DNA of 47,958 bases from NCBI GenBank assembly GCA_902763865.1, contig CACWTR010000019.1, positions 1 through 47,958 on the forward strand. Direction: 5' to 3'. This document shows, piece by piece, positions 34,632-43,986 of the stretch (position 1 is its first letter; the number at the start of each line of letters is the position of its first letter). The stretch comes from an uncultured Bacteroidales bacterium (lineage in GTDB: Bacteria > Bacteroidota > Bacteroidia > Bacteroidales > Bacteroidaceae). Under the pieces are notes generated by a model, which ran no database searches, was not told where the DNA came from, and saw only the letters and a list, made by a program, of their open reading frames with translations. The translations under genes were made by a program, and so were the position numbers.

Positions 34632-35977
34632 CTTATCAACTCTATCTTGTTTTCCGGCGTGAAATGAATGAACTGGATGAAGCTGTTTGTGAAGCTCATG
34701 CCCGTAGCATTACGCTCGAACTGGTAGCGGTTCTGGTAGGACTCCTGCCTAAGGCTGCCTTGCATCTGCTCGAAGGTGTCGCCCAGGCTGCTGATGCCGG
34801 ACATGAAGTAATAGCCGAGGTCGAATCCCATAGCGGCCAGGCGCGGGTTGTCCTGGGCAATGGTAGTGCGGAAGGCTTTCTCGTAGGTGCGTTGGAAAAG
34901 CTTGGTCCTTTCGTCGAACACATTATAATAATACGGGGAGATGACGTGGGTGTCGAAGGCAAAGAAGTCACCCAAGAGCCGCTGCGTCTCGTCCTGCCAA
35001 CTGGAATAGCCTACAAGCGTGAGGCGATAGTCGGGATGCTTCTGGCGGAATTCCTTGAGGCGTGCCAACAGGATATTCAGCGAGCGGACACTGCTGTCGT
35101 CGATGACAATCATGTTGTCGCGGAACTGATTGAGGGCTGATTCATAAGCGAAATCGTCTCCCTCAAGTTCCAAGACCCTTGACACGACTGCCCGCTGTGT
35201 CACGTGTTGGCCGAGGACTTCCGTCAGGGTTCGGCCAATGTTGTCAGCATTGCCGCTGTGCACTATGACAAAGTTCCTGTCGGCATAGTAGCTCAGCAGT
35301 TTCCTGACTGCAGCATCGCAGCAGACGGCGTCGGGGGCTGTGGCGTTATAGACGAGCGGATAGTCCTGCAAAGCCTGTCCGCTCCAAAAGGGCAGGACGA
35401 GTCGCGTACCCTGTTCCTTGCAGGTCTCTGCCAGAACATGTATTTGGGTGGGGGAAGGCGGGCCGAAGATGACATCAAGACCACTGAGCCCCGGGAGCAG
35501 CGGTTCCAGCTGTGCCGTTGTAGTGCCACAGTCCCAGGCATGGATGTCGAGGTTGACTCCTTGACGGCGGACGCTGTCGGCAGCCATGAGGAGGCCGCGA
35601 TAGAACTCCACCATCTTCGGCTGGCCGAATGGGAGCAGCACTCCTACTTTCAGATTGGGGATGGAGGTACGGATGAGCGGTGTAAGCTCTATCTGTCCCG
35701 CCGGAAGGGATGACTCCTTTCCTTCACTGGCGAGGGGTGCGTGGGCTTTCGGGATAATCAGCAGAGTCTTCTTCTTGAGTTTCTTTCTCTTTACGTCGGG
35801 ATTTGCTGCCTGCAGCTCTGCAACGGAGACACCGTAGTGCGCTGCGACGCTCTCCCATGTCTCGTCTTTGGCGACGGAATGCATGTCAGCAAGGGTTGCA
35901 AGGGTGTTTTGTCCGGACACGTTTATCTGCGGACAAAGCAAGAGCAGGAGAAGTATAATTCTCAGTTTATTCTTCAT
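34628..35977 (-). CDS. LysM plus periplasmic-binding-protein-like secreted protein
   Basis: The 449 residues start with a signal peptide (about 1-22), then a LysM domain (about 34-77: HSVAKDETWESVAAHYGVSV, AANPDVKRKKLKKKTLLIIP). From about 110 a type 1 periplasmic-binding-protein fold follows (LKVGVLLPFGQPKMVEFYRGLLMAADSV). This resembles LppC-like or amino-acid-binding relatives. LysM should hold it to peptidoglycan. It could sense or tether rather than transport, because no ABC genes are near. It overlaps the PorT-family gene by 4 bp. Confidence 0.82.
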   Translation of the reverse strand: MKNKLRIILLLLLLCPQINVSGQNTLATLADMHSVAKDETWESVAAHYGVSVAELQAANPDVKRKKLKKKTLLIIPKAHAPLASEGKESSLPAGQIELTPLIRTSIPNLKVGVLLPFGQPKMVEFYRGLLMAADSVRRQGVNLDIHAWDCGTTTAQLEPLLPGLSGLDVIFGPPSPTQIHVLAETCKEQGTRLVLPFWSGQALQDYPLVYNATAPDAVCCDAAVRKLLSYYADRNFVIVHSGNADNIGRTLTEVLGQHVTQRAVVSRVLELEGDDFAYESALNQFRDNMIVIDDSSVRSLNILLARLKEFRQKHPDYRLTLVGYSSWQDETQRLLGDFFAFDTHVISPYYYNVFDERTKLFQRTYEKAFRTTIAQDNPRLAAMGFDLGYYFMSGISSLGDTFEQMQGSLRQESYQNRYQFERNATGMSFTNSFIQFIHFTPENKIELIR

Positions 35978-36008
35978 TCTTTATGCTTAACTTTTCTCTA
36001 TTTACGTG

Positions 36009-36038
36009 CAAAGGTAACACTTTTTATCGCCCTTTCAA
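36009..36038 (-). promoter_or_regulatory. Promoter of the LysM-PorT operon
   Basis: Minus-strand TTG (36038-36036) and TACCTTTG (36016-36009), 19 bp apart. The leader is about 30 nt. Confidence 0.75.
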
Positions 36039-36080
36039 CTATTTTAAGACAGAAAATGTGCCGATGTCGCGCTTTTTTTC

Positions 36081-36088
36081 TAATTTTG
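36081..36088 (+). promoter_or_regulatory. -7 element of the CHU_C gene
   Basis: TAATTTTG followed by CA lies 17 bases before the ATG at 36105; the -33 element is weak. Confidence 0.5.
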
Positions 36089-36104
36089 CAAAAATATATC
36101 CAAG

Positions 36105-36899
36105 ATGAAGCGCTTAATATCCCTATTCATTGTCCTAATGCCTCTTCTTGCGTGGGCTCAGGCACCGACGGTCAATCCCACGGCAACGTACTACATGACC
36201 AACGAGAATGGCGAAGAGGAAACCGACGTTATAGATACTGACACCAAGGACACCAAGCCCCTGAACGCTCCTGTCCACTTCGTGTTCAAGTCCAACATAG
36301 AAAGGCCGCTTCCCGACGGCTACAACGACAACGTCCACTGCATCTGGACGATTAAGAACACCCGCAGCACCAACGACACGAGGGACACCGAAACGACGCC
36401 CATCGTGCGCAATCAGGAGGAATTTGAGCTGGACTTCCACGACAGCGGCAGCTACGTGGTGACCCTGCGCGTCATCTTCTACGATGAGAGTGGCCAGGAC
36501 ATCCTCTACGAATACCCCGAGGAAGGCGAGAGCAAGACCATCAACTTCTCCATCAGCGAGAGCAAGCTGGAGTTTCCCAACGGCATCTCGCCCAATGAGG
36601 ATGGCAAAAACGACGAGCTCAAGCCCAAGGATGGCTTCAAGAGCATCGTCTCCTTCCACGCTGCCGTCTTCAACCGCTGGGGCAAGAAACTCTATTCGTG
36701 GGACGACGTCAACGGCAGCTGGAACGGCAAGTACAACGGCAAGGTCGTGAAGGACGGCGTCTATTTCCTCGTCGTTTCGGCCAAGGGCGGCGACGGTATC
36801 GACTACAACATCAAGAAGGCCATCAACGTCATCTCTGGCTTCAACAACGGAGAGGGAGAAGGCGGCAGCGAAGGGAGCGAGGGCAGCGGCAATGAGTAA
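36105..36899 (+). CDS. Secreted protein with gliding-motility-associated C-terminal (CHU_C) domain
   Basis: The 264 residues start with a signal peptide ([19 protein letters not shown]). A PKD-like or Ig-like part ([23 protein letters not shown]) follows. The CHU_C signature is [48 protein letters not shown] (about 162-230). Such domains act as type IX secretion type B signals in flavobacteria. Here the domain is followed by a Gly/Glu/Ser-rich tail of about 20 residues, so it is not strictly C-terminal. Its last 8 bp overlap uvrA, so both are cotranscribed. Confidence 0.85.
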   Translation: MKRLISLFIVLMPLLAWAQAPTVNPTATYYMTNENGEEETDVIDTDTKDTKPLNAPVHFVFKSNIERPLPDGYNDNVHCIWTIKNTRSTNDTRDTETTPIVRNQEEFELDFHDSGSYVVTLRVIFYDESGQDILYEYPEEGESKTINFSISESKLEFPNGISPNEDGKNDELKPKDGFKSIVSFHAAVFNRWGKKLYSWDDVNGSWNGKYNGKVVKDGVYFLVVSAKGGDGIDYNIKKAINVISGFNNGEGEGGSEGSEGSGNE

Positions 36900-39780
36900 G
36901 CAGAAAGTCACTTCCCGCGGAGGAGAAGACACAGCAGGGTTCATTTGCGTGGAGGGAGCCCGCGTCCACAACTTGAAGAATATCGACGTACGGATTCCGC
37001 GAGGCAGCCTCACGGTATTCACCGGGTTGAGCGGCAGCGGGAAATCGTCCCTTGCTTTCGACACCATCTATGCCGAGGGCCAGCGTCGCTACATCGAGAC
37101 GTTCAGTGCCTACGCCCGCAATTTCCTGGGCGACTTGGAGCGGCCCGACGTAGATAAGATAACAGGCCTGAGTCCCGTCATCAGCATCGAGCAGAAGACG
37201 GTGGGCAAGAATCCGCGGAGCACCGTCGGCACGACCACCGAAATCTACGACTTCCTGCGCCTGCTCTATGCCCGTGCTGCCGATGCCTACTCCTACGTCA
37301 GCGGCGAGAAGATGGTGCGCTACACGGAAGAGCAGATCCTGGACCTTCTCCTGAACGAATACCACGACAGACGCATCATCCTGCTCTCACCGCTCGTCAA
37401 GAACCGCAAGGGACACTACAAGGAACTCTTCGAGACGATTCGCCGCAAGGGGTATCTCTATGCCCGCATCGACGGCGAGATGCAGGAGATAGTGCCAGAG
37501 ATGAAGCTGGACCGCTATCGCAACCACAGCATCGAGGTGGTCATTGACCGCCTGCGCGTGCAGGACAAGGACGACAAGCGGATCGTACAGAGCGTAGCCA
37601 TCGCCATGAAGCAGGGCGACGGGGAGATGCTCGTCTGCGACATGGACACGGGCGAGGTGCGGCACTACAGCAAGCACCTGATGTGCCCCACAAGTGGCAT
37701 CTCCTACCACGACCCCGCTCCGCACGACTTCTCCTTCAACAGCCCGCAGGGAGCCTGTCCGCGCTGCAAGGGCCTCGGCTTCGTACACATCATCGACAAG
37801 ACAAAGGTCATTCCGGACCCTTCGCTCTCGCTGCGCGAAGGGGGCATCGCTCCCCTGGGCAAGGCGAGACAGGCCATGATATTCTGGCAGGTGGAGGCAG
37901 TGCTCGAGCAATACGGCTGCACGATGGACACACCGCTCGGCCAAGTGCCCGAGGAGGCTATCGACGAGGTGCTGGCCGGCAGCTCCGCAAGGCTGCGCAT
38001 ATCGGCCTCCAAGACAAAGACGACCAACGACATCTATACGGAGTACGACGGCCTGGTGAAATACATCGAACAGATGAAGGACACGGACATGGGCGCCGGC
38101 GCGCAGAGATGGGCGGAACAGTTCAGCGGAGTCTGCGAGTGCCCCGAATGCCACGGACAGCGCCTGCGCAAGGAGTCGCTCCATTTCCTGCTCGACGGGA
38201 AGAACATCGCCGAGGTCTCTGCCCTCGAGCTCAGTCAGCTCTATCAGTGGCTCGACGGCCTCGAAGCACGTATCAATAAACGGCAGAGGGCCATCGCCAC
38301 AGAAATCGTCAAGGAAATCAAGACCCGCCTCAAGTTCCTGATTGATGTAGGCCTCGACTACCTCTCCCTCTCCCGCCCGTCGATGACTCTCTCCGGCGGC
38401 GAGAGCCAGCGCATACGTCTTGCCACTCAGATAGGCAGCCAGCTCGTCGGCGTTCTCTACATCCTCGACGAGCCAAGCATCGGCCTTCACCAACGCGACA
38501 ACATCAAGCTCATCCGCTCGCTCAAGGCACTTCGCGACGCAGGCAACACGGTGCTCGTCGTCGAGCACGACCGCGAGATGATGGAGAATGCAGACTACAT
38601 CGTCGATATCGGCCCCCTGGCCGGCAGGCGCGGAGGCGAAGTCGTCTTCCAGGGAACATACCGGGACATGCTGAAGACGGACACCCTCACGGCCAAGTAC
38701 CTGAAGGGCGAGAGGTTAGTAGTCAGAGATGAAAGGTCAGAGAATACCACCGGTCCCGACGGCCAAAACAATCCTCTCACCCCTCACCCCTCACCCCTCA
38801 CCTCCCTGAAAGTCAAGGGCTGCAAGGGCCATAACCTGAAAAACATCGACGTGGAAATTCCGCTCGGCAAGCTTGTCTGCGTCACAGGAGTCAGCGGCAG
38901 CGGAAAGAGCACACTCGTCAGCGAGACACTCTACCCCATCCTCAGCAAGCATTTCTACCGCTCGCTGGCCGACCCCCTGCCCTACGACTCCATCGAAGGG
39001 CTGGAACTCATCGACAAGGTCATCAACGTCGATCAGAGTCCCCTGGGACGGACACCCCGCTCCAACCCCGCCACCTACACCGACGTCTTCACCGACATCC
39101 GCAAGCTCTTCGTCGAGTTGCCGGAGGCACGCATCCGAGGCTACAAACCCGGACGCTTCTCGTTCAACGTGAAGGGCGGACGCTGCGAATGCTGCGGAGG
39201 CAACGGCTACCGCACCATCGAGATGAACTTTCTGCCCGACGTCTTCGTGCCGTGCGAAGAATGCCGCGGCAAACGCTACAACCGCGAGACCCTCGAAGTG
39301 CGCTTCCGCGGAAAAAGCATCGCCGACGTGCTCGACATGACCATCAACCAGGCCGTGGAATTCTTCGCCAGCCAGCCCGCCATCCTCAGCAAGATAAAGG
39401 TGCTGCAGGAAGTGGGACTCGGCTACATCAAGCTCGGCCAGCCCAGCAACACCCTGTCGGGTGGCGAGAGCCAGCGCGTGAAGCTCGCCGCAGAACTCGC
39501 ACGCCGCGACACAGGGCGCACGCTCTACGTACTCGACGAACCCACCACCGGCCTACACTTCGAGGACATACGCGTCCTGCTCGAAGTGCTCCGCAAGCTC
39601 ATAGCCAAAGGCAACACCATCATCGTCATCGAGCACAACCCCGACATCATCAGTGCTGCCGACTGGATCATCGAGATGGGCCCCGGCGGAGGACACAGCG
39701 GCGGCAAAATCCTCTACAGCGGAGCACCAACGGCACCACAAAATGAGAAAAATGACGAGAACGGAGGACAAACCCCTTAA
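36892..39780 (+). CDS. uvrA: Excinuclease ABC subunit A
   Basis: Damage recognition ATPase of nucleotide excision repair. The 962 residues contain two ABC ATPase units: Walker [10 protein letters not shown] and GVSGSGKST, signature [19 protein letters not shown] and [15 protein letters not shown], Walker [11 protein letters not shown] and [10 protein letters not shown]. The C-terminal zinc finger ([11 protein letters not shown]...[10 protein letters not shown]) is complete. The first finger reads C265-x2-S268-x20-C289-x2-C292, so one Cys is Ser. The linker after KYLKGER (about 606-638) is lengthened by a TCACCCC heptamer repeat. ATG overlaps the upstream gene by 8 bp. Confidence 0.97.
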   Translation: MSKQKVTSRGGEDTAGFICVEGARVHNLKNIDVRIPRGSLTVFTGLSGSGKSSLAFDTIYAEGQRRYIETFSAYARNFLGDLERPDVDKITGLSPVISIEQKTVGKNPRSTVGTTTEIYDFLRLLYARAADAYSYVSGEKMVRYTEEQILDLLLNEYHDRRIILLSPLVKNRKGHYKELFETIRRKGYLYARIDGEMQEIVPEMKLDRYRNHSIEVVIDRLRVQDKDDKRIVQSVAIAMKQGDGEMLVCDMDTGEVRHYSKHLMCPTSGISYHDPAPHDFSFNSPQGACPRCKGLGFVHIIDKTKVIPDPSLSLREGGIAPLGKARQAMIFWQVEAVLEQYGCTMDTPLGQVPEEAIDEVLAGSSARLRISASKTKTTNDIYTEYDGLVKYIEQMKDTDMGAGAQRWAEQFSGVCECPECHGQRLRKESLHFLLDGKNIAEVSALELSQLYQWLDGLEARINKRQRAIATEIVKEIKTRLKFLIDVGLDYLSLSRPSMTLSGGESQRIRLATQIGSQLVGVLYILDEPSIGLHQRDNIKLIRSLKALRDAGNTVLVVEHDREMMENADYIVDIGPLAGRRGGEVVFQGTYRDMLKTDTLTAKYLKGERLVVRDERSENTTGPDGQNNPLTPHPSPLTSLKVKGCKGHNLKNIDVEIPLGKLVCVTGVSGSGKSTLVSETLYPILSKHFYRSLADPLPYDSIEGLELIDKVINVDQSPLGRTPRSNPATYTDVFTDIRKLFVELPEARIRGYKPGRFSFNVKGGRCECCGGNGYRTIEMNFLPDVFVPCEECRGKRYNRETLEVRFRGKSIADVLDMTINQAVEFFASQPAILSKIKVLQEVGLGYIKLGQPSNTLSGGESQRVKLAAELARRDTGRTLYVLDEPTTGLHFEDIRVLLEVLRKLIAKGNTIIVIEHNPDIISAADWIIEMGPGGGHSGGKILYSGAPTAPQNEKNDENGGQTP
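38773..38805 (+). repeat. TCACCCC heptamer repeat in the UvrA linker
   Basis: Three and a half units of 7 bp (TCACCCC) encode [10 protein letters not shown]. Three units make 21 bp, so the frame is kept. The repeat lies between the two ATPase halves. Confidence 0.7.
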
Positions 39781-39802
39781 ACACGGGCAAAGAAACCTCA
39801 TT

Positions 39803-39919
39803 CAACGCGACACAAAACTATTTTCACGACGTGAAAATTAATTTTCAAAGCTTGAAAATATATTTTCATGACGTGAAAATTGATTTTCAAGCTTTGAAAA
39901 TAAATTTTCTCCACGTGCT
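39803..39919 (+). repeat. Second full array of four 21-bp palindromic units
   Basis: Head CAACGCGACACAAAACT at 39803-39819; units at 39820-39840, 39841-39861, 39862-39882 and 39883-39903, then a decayed fifth (39904-39919). Unit arms are TTTTCA and TGAAAA. It starts 22 bp after the uvrA stop codon and has the same polarity as the array after GH95. Short ORFs through it (MKINF-type) are by-products of the 21-bp period. Confidence 0.85.
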
Positions 39920-39943
39920 TCGAAATTTTGGCTTTGGGGCCCC

Positions 39944-39997
39944 AAAAACCAGACGAGAGGGATGCGAACTGTTCCGCATCCCTCTCGTTTGGTTTTT
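39944..39997. terminator. Strong bidirectional terminator between uvrA and the cohesin-like gene
   Basis: A 23-bp stem (39944-39966 with 39975-39997), with a single G-T pair, has an 8-base loop, AACTGTTC. Arms end in five A and five T residues, so it can work on both strands. Confidence 0.85.
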
Positions 39998-40009
39998 GTG
40001 CTGCAATCA

Positions 40010-40636
40010 TTACTTGTGCAGTTCCTTCTTTCCTGCGCGGATGAAAATGCCCTTGTTTGCCCTAGTGACCTTTCTGCCACTGAGGTCGTAGATGTCCTCG
40101 GAACTGTCGGGAGCCGGTATTGACTGTTGCAGGCCGGTTGCATCGTCCGTTATCAGAACAATGCCCTTCACACCACTGGCGTAATAGGCTTCGGCCTCTG
40201 CATCGACAAGAAGCGACTCGCCAGCGGACTCAATGCTGCACTCTCCCACGGGAGCGCCCTCGGCGGCCTGGACGCGGAAAGTCAGAATCAAGCCGTCGTC
40301 GCCGCTGAAGGGATTGCCGTCGATGGAGCTGACAAGAAGTTTGAGGCTGCCGTCGTCGAGCACATTCGCCAGAAGCTCGTGACCCTGGATTCGGTTGCGG
40401 CAGAGCGATGTCATGGGGTTGCCCTCTTCATCGACAACGAATGAAAGGCCCTCCGGCAGCCGGACCTCGGCCTCGAGACAGGTCAGGTCGGTTGCCGTGT
40501 TGCGCACGTACAGCCCGATGTCCGTAGTCTGACCCGGCATGACGATAGCATCGGGGAAATAGAAGGTGTTGTCGTCCGCCGAGCGGACCGCACAGCAGAC
40601 AAGGGAGAGAAGCAGGAGCGTAAAGAGTTTCTTCAT
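40010..40636 (-). CDS. Secreted cohesin-like protein with Prevotella-type C-terminal tail
   Basis: The 208-residue product has a signal peptide (about 1-20, ending VRSA). Then comes a beta domain (AIVMPGQTTDIGLYVRN, LTCLEAEVRLPEGLSF, GLILTFRVQAAEGAPVGEC) of the cohesin or type-III-dockerin-partner kind, as found in many Bacteroidetes extracellular proteins. The final part, IYDLSGRKVTRANKGIFIRAGKKELHK, is the short tail seen at the ends of many Prevotella secreted proteins and may be a sorting signal. Function unknown. It is a single gene with its own promoter. Confidence 0.7.
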   Translation of the reverse strand: MKKLFTLLLLSLVCCAVRSADDNTFYFPDAIVMPGQTTDIGLYVRNTATDLTCLEAEVRLPEGLSFVVDEEGNPMTSLCRNRIQGHELLANVLDDGSLKLLVSSIDGNPFSGDDGLILTFRVQAAEGAPVGECSIESAGESLLVDAEAEAYYASGVKGIVLITDDATGLQQSIPAPDSSEDIYDLSGRKVTRANKGIFIRAGKKELHK

Positions 40637-40670
40637 GCGGGATAGTCTGTATTCAACGGTTTTTACCCTA

Positions 40671-40700
40671 CAAAGTTATCACTTTTTACAAGAACGACAA
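40671..40700 (-). promoter_or_regulatory. Promoter of the cohesin-like gene
   Basis: Minus-strand TTG (40700-40698) and TAACTTTG (40678-40671), 19 bp apart. The leader is about 35 nt. Confidence 0.75.
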
Positions 40701-40722
40701 AAGGAAACACAGATTTCTTTCC

Positions 40723-41166
40723 TTAACAGGGTTCATTCGTCTCAGGGCTGGCCTTGGATGCACGCTTGGAATACTTCACGACGGTGCGGATGACTAGATA
40801 GTTCGTCACGGCACTGATGGCTGCCATCGGGAGGTAGGCAATAGAGTCGCTAAGGCCTATCAGCTCGACGAACAGAAACATCAGTCCCATGCGCACGACA
40901 AAGAGGTTGAACATGTGGGCACCGACAATGCCGACAAGGTTGCGGACGGAAGAACGGGTGCGGAACGTCCAATAGACGGTGAGGAGATAGTTGACGCTGA
41001 GCGAGATGACGTAGCCGGAGACAAGGGCCACCTGGTAGGGAGCGATGAGGCGGACGGCATAGAACACGGCGGCATCTATCAGGGCACAGATTCCGCCGAC
41101 GATGCAGAAGCGGATGAACTGCCGCATCTCATCCTTGCTCAGGAATGCCTTTATCCTTCCCACCAT
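40723..41166 (-). CDS. GtrA-family membrane protein
   Basis: The 147 residues contain four predicted helices and the GtrA pattern FIRFCIVGGICALIDAAVFYAV, NYLLTVYWTFR and a C-terminal NYLVIRTVVKYSKR. GtrA proteins are thought to move lipid-linked sugars across the inner membrane. It follows the polyprenol-phosphate mannosyltransferase gene by 12 bp, which fits a pair making and flipping a polyprenyl-phosphate sugar. Confidence 0.85.
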   Translation of the reverse strand: MVGRIKAFLSKDEMRQFIRFCIVGGICALIDAAVFYAVRLIAPYQVALVSGYVISLSVNYLLTVYWTFRTRSSVRNLVGIVGAHMFNLFVVRMGLMFLFVELIGLSDSIAYLPMAAISAVTNYLVIRTVVKYSKRASKASPETNEPC

Positions 41167-41178
41167 CCTCTGCTCTGC

Positions 41179-41907
41179 CTACTTCCTGTTGAACTTTGTG
41201 AACCTCAGCCTCAACACGCCGAAGAGTGCCTCGCCGAAGATGCCGCCGGACATCTTGCTCGTGCCCAACTCGCGGTTGACGAAGATGACGGGTACCTCCT
41301 TGATGCGGAAGCCGAGGCGCAGGGCCGTATATTTCATCTCGATCTGGAAGGCATAGCCCTTGAAGCGTATCTCGTCCAGGCAGATGCTTTCCAGCACGCG
41401 ACGCGTCCAGCACACAAAGCCAGCCGTAGTGTCGCGCAGCTGTATGCCGAGCACGGTACGGACGTATGCCGAGGCATAGTAGGACATGAGAACACGTCCT
41501 ATAGGCCAGTTGACGACGTTGACCCCCGTAATGTAACGGCTACCGACGGAGACATCGTAGCCCTCGTCGTGACAGGCGGCATAGAGGCGCGGCAAGTCAT
41601 CGGGCGAGTGGCTGAAGTCGGCATCCATCTCGATGACGTAGTCATAGCCGTGCTCCAAGGCCCACTTGAAGCCACAGATGTAGGCGGTGCCCAGCCCGAG
41701 CTTTCCTGTACGCTCCACGATGTGGACCCGTCCGGAGAACTCGCTTTGCATGAGACCCTTCACAATGTCGGCTGTCCCGTCGGGGCTGCCGTCGTCGATG
41801 ACAAGGATGTCGAAAGCCTTCTCGAGAGATGTCACGGCACGGATGATGGCCTCAATGTTCTCTTTTTCGTTATAGGTCGGGATGATAACGATGCTATCGC
41901 TTTTCAT
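41179..41907 (-). CDS. Polyprenol-phosphate mannosyltransferase-like GT2 (DPM1 type)
   Basis: The 242-residue protein has IVIIPTYNEKENI, ILVIDDGSPDGTADIVK, GLGTAYICGFKWAL and EMDADFSHSPDDLPRL, diagnostic for dolichol/polyprenol-phosphate mannose synthases, and lacks the C-terminal membrane domain of longer forms. It should make polyprenyl-phosphate-mannose (or a related sugar) at the cytoplasmic face. GtrA is the neighbouring gene downstream. A 40-bp gap separates it from murI, and no promoter was seen there. Confidence 0.87.
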   Translation of the reverse strand: MKSDSIVIIPTYNEKENIEAIIRAVTSLEKAFDILVIDDGSPDGTADIVKGLMQSEFSGRVHIVERTGKLGLGTAYICGFKWALEHGYDYVIEMDADFSHSPDDLPRLYAACHDEGYDVSVGSRYITGVNVVNWPIGRVLMSYYASAYVRTVLGIQLRDTTAGFVCWTRRVLESICLDEIRFKGYAFQIEMKYTALRLGFRIKEVPVIFVNRELGTSKMSGGIFGEALFGVLRLRFTKFNRK

Positions 41908-41947
41908 TATGGTATTCTCGATTTAATGATTACTAATGTTATCTCAC

Positions 41948-42769
41948 TCACAACTGGACCCTTTCGGCCACGAGAGGTTCGCCCATGAACACCGTGGCCT
42001 TCGTCTGGAAGTCATCGGCCTGGTCGGTGGTAAGGAAGCGTGCCGTGCCGCCCGTCGTGATGCGCTCCTGCATCTCGGGGTGACGCCTGAGGTAGTCGGA
42101 CAGGCTCTGTGCCACGTAAGGCCCCTGGTCTATGAGGCAGACGTCCTGCGGCATGTACTGGCGTATCTTGCCGAGCAGCAAAGGATAGTGCGTGCAACCG
42201 AGGATGACCGTATCGATGAGCGGGTCACGGCGTAGCAGGTTCTCAATGCGCTGGCGGACGAAGTAGTCTGCTCCAGGGCTGTCATATTCGTCGTTCTCAA
42301 CCAGCGGCACCCACATCGGACAGGCTTCACCCGTGACATGGATGTCCGGACTGAGCTTGGCTATCTCCAGCTCATAGGTACGGCTGCGTACGGTGCCGGG
42401 AGTGGCCATGATGCCCACATGACGCGTCTTCGACTTGTTGCCGACGACTTCGACCGTAGGGCGTATGACGCCAAGCACCCGACGACTCGGGTCCAGCTCG
42501 GGCAGGTCCCGCTGCTGGATGCTGCGCAATGCCTTGGCCGAAGCAGTGTTGCAAGCCAGTATGACCAGATGGCAACCCTGCTCGAAGAGGTAACGCACAG
42601 CCTGGAGGGTGAACTCATAGACGATGTTGAACGAGCGGGTGCCGTAGGGGGCACGGGCATTGTCGCCAAGGTAGAGGTAGTCATACTGCGGCATCAGCCT
42701 GCGTATCTGCCGCAAGATGGTCAGCCCGCCGTAACCGGAGTCGAAGACACCGATTGCACCGGCCTTCAT
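41948..42769 (-). CDS. murI: Glutamate racemase
   Basis: Makes D-glutamate for peptidoglycan. The 273 residues have GVFDSGYGGLTILRQIRRLMP (D10, S11), YLGDNARAPYG, LACNTASA with C73 and LGCTHYPLL with C192, the two catalytic cysteines. The frame is open to 42910, overlapping skp, but ATG 42769 (MKAGAIGVFDSG) gives the family N-terminus. The 73-bp gap upstream holds small GGACACTGAACC-like repeats. It is the last gene of the uppS-bamA-skp cluster. Confidence 0.97.
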   Translation of the reverse strand: MKAGAIGVFDSGYGGLTILRQIRRLMPQYDYLYLGDNARAPYGTRSFNIVYEFTLQAVRYLFEQGCHLVILACNTASAKALRSIQQRDLPELDPSRRVLGVIRPTVEVVGNKSKTRHVGIMATPGTVRSRTYELEIAKLSPDIHVTGEACPMWVPLVENDEYDSPGADYFVRQRIENLLRRDPLIDTVILGCTHYPLLLGKIRQYMPQDVCLIDQGPYVAQSLSDYLRRHPEMQERITTGGTARFLTTDQADDFQTKATVFMGEPLVAERVQL

Positions 42770-42842
42770 TGGACGCTGTACCCTGGACACTGAACCTTTA
42801 ACTTTAACGGGGTCGAAAACGTACCTTTGTGCAGAACAAGCT

Positions 42843-43388
42843 TTATTGTCCCGCAGCAGGAGCAGTGCCTTCAGTCTGAACCGTAACAAGTCCGAGTCTC
42901 TGGCGGACAACCTCCGTCACATCGACACCTGCCACGGGATTGATGTAGGGGCAGCTGTCGCCGTCGGTGTTGAGGATGTAGCTGAAGCCAAACTCCACAC
43001 CCACCTCGAGCAAGGTGTTGTTCAGGCGCTTGCGGGCTTCCTGCATCAGTTCCTCCTCAGCCTGTGCTACCAGCTGTTGCGACTTCAGGCGAAAGGCCAC
43101 GCCATTATCCATCAGTGCTTGCAATTCAGCCTGCCGCTTCTGCATAATGGCTTGCGGAAAGTCCTTCTGGTCCTGCAGGAAATCGACGAACTTGCGCTGG
43201 AACTCTTCCTCGCCTTTCTGCGCTTCCGCCTCGTACTTGGCTTTCAGTGTAGCCAAATCCTGTTGTGCCTGGGCATACTCAGGCATTTCCTTGAGTATCT
43301 GCCCGTAACTGATGTATCCAAACTGTTGCTGCGACGAAGCTGCCAGGCAGAACAGCAGCAACAGCGGAATGAATGACAAGCGTTTCAT
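42843..43388 (-). CDS. Skp/OmpH-family periplasmic chaperone (copy 1)
   Basis: The 181-residue product has a signal peptide (MKRLSFIPLLLLFCLAASS) and the OmpH pattern FGYISYGQILKEMPEY, then a long coiled-coil arm rich in Glu, Gln and Lys (about 45-125), ending with DGDSCPYINPVAGVDVTEVV. Skp holds unfolded barrel proteins for the BAM complex. This is the most diverged of three adjacent copies and carries an Ala/Gly-rich end. 24 bp separates it from copy 2. Confidence 0.88.
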   Translation of the reverse strand: MKRLSFIPLLLLFCLAASSQQQFGYISYGQILKEMPEYAQAQQDLATLKAKYEAEAQKGEEEFQRKFVDFLQDQKDFPQAIMQKRQAELQALMDNGVAFRLKSQQLVAQAEEELMQEARKRLNNTLLEVGVEFGFSYILNTDGDSCPYINPVAGVDVTEVVRQRLGLVTVQTEGTAPAAGQ

Positions 43389-43412
43389 AAGCCTGAAGAT
43401 AAATGGTGGTGA

Positions 43413-43913
43413 TTATTGTATGCCTAACTCCTTCTTGACCTGGGCAGTGATGTCCGTGCTCAGTGTAGTGCTGATGTAGGGAATCACGCCCGAGCTCGTA
43501 TCGACGATATAGACGTAGCCGCCGGCTTCGCCAATCTTCTTGACCACAGCCAGAATCTTCTCGCTTATAGCGTTCATCTTCTCTGCCTGTGCCTTCTGCA
43601 GGGCAGTCTGGTTGTCCTGATAGGACTGCTGCAGGCGGGAATAGAGGTCGGAAAGCTCCTGTTCGCGGCGCTGGCGCACGTTCTCCAGCAGGTTGGCCTG
43701 CTCCTTCTGGTACTCGTCGGTCTTCTTCTGCAGCTCGTCCTGCATGAGTTTCAAATCGTCCTCATACTGCTTCTGCATAGCCTGCATCTCTTCCATGGCA
43801 GTCGTGTATTCCTTCATATTAGGAATAATGTCCGCAGTGTTGAAGTGTGCAAACTTCTGAGCACAGAGGCTCAAAGGTGCCATCATGAGAATGGCAATCA
43901 GAATCTTTTTCAT
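43413..43913 (-). CDS. Skp/OmpH-family periplasmic chaperone (copy 2)
   Basis: The 166-residue product has a signal peptide (MKKILIAILMMAPLSLCAQ), FAHFNTADIIPNMKEYTTAM, a coiled-coil with repeated Gln/Lys/Glu, and a SGVIPYISTTLSTDITAQVKKELG end. It lies between the other two skp copies, 73 bp from copy 3. Confidence 0.92.
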   Translation of the reverse strand: MKKILIAILMMAPLSLCAQKFAHFNTADIIPNMKEYTTAMEEMQAMQKQYEDDLKLMQDELQKKTDEYQKEQANLLENVRQRREQELSDLYSRLQQSYQDNQTALQKAQAEKMNAISEKILAVVKKIGEAGGYVYIVDTSSGVIPYISTTLSTDITAQVKKELGIQ

Positions 43914-43986
43914 AATGTAATCTTGATTTAATTATATTTGTCGGTATTGTGTTATTGCGCTATAACGATTATCTCTTATCTCTAAA

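Noticed and set aside
33891-36899. A type IX secretion locus
   Set aside because: PorT-family and CHU_C proteins hint at it, but none of the core porK-porN, sov or porU genes are in the window, and PorT-family barrels also occur without the system.
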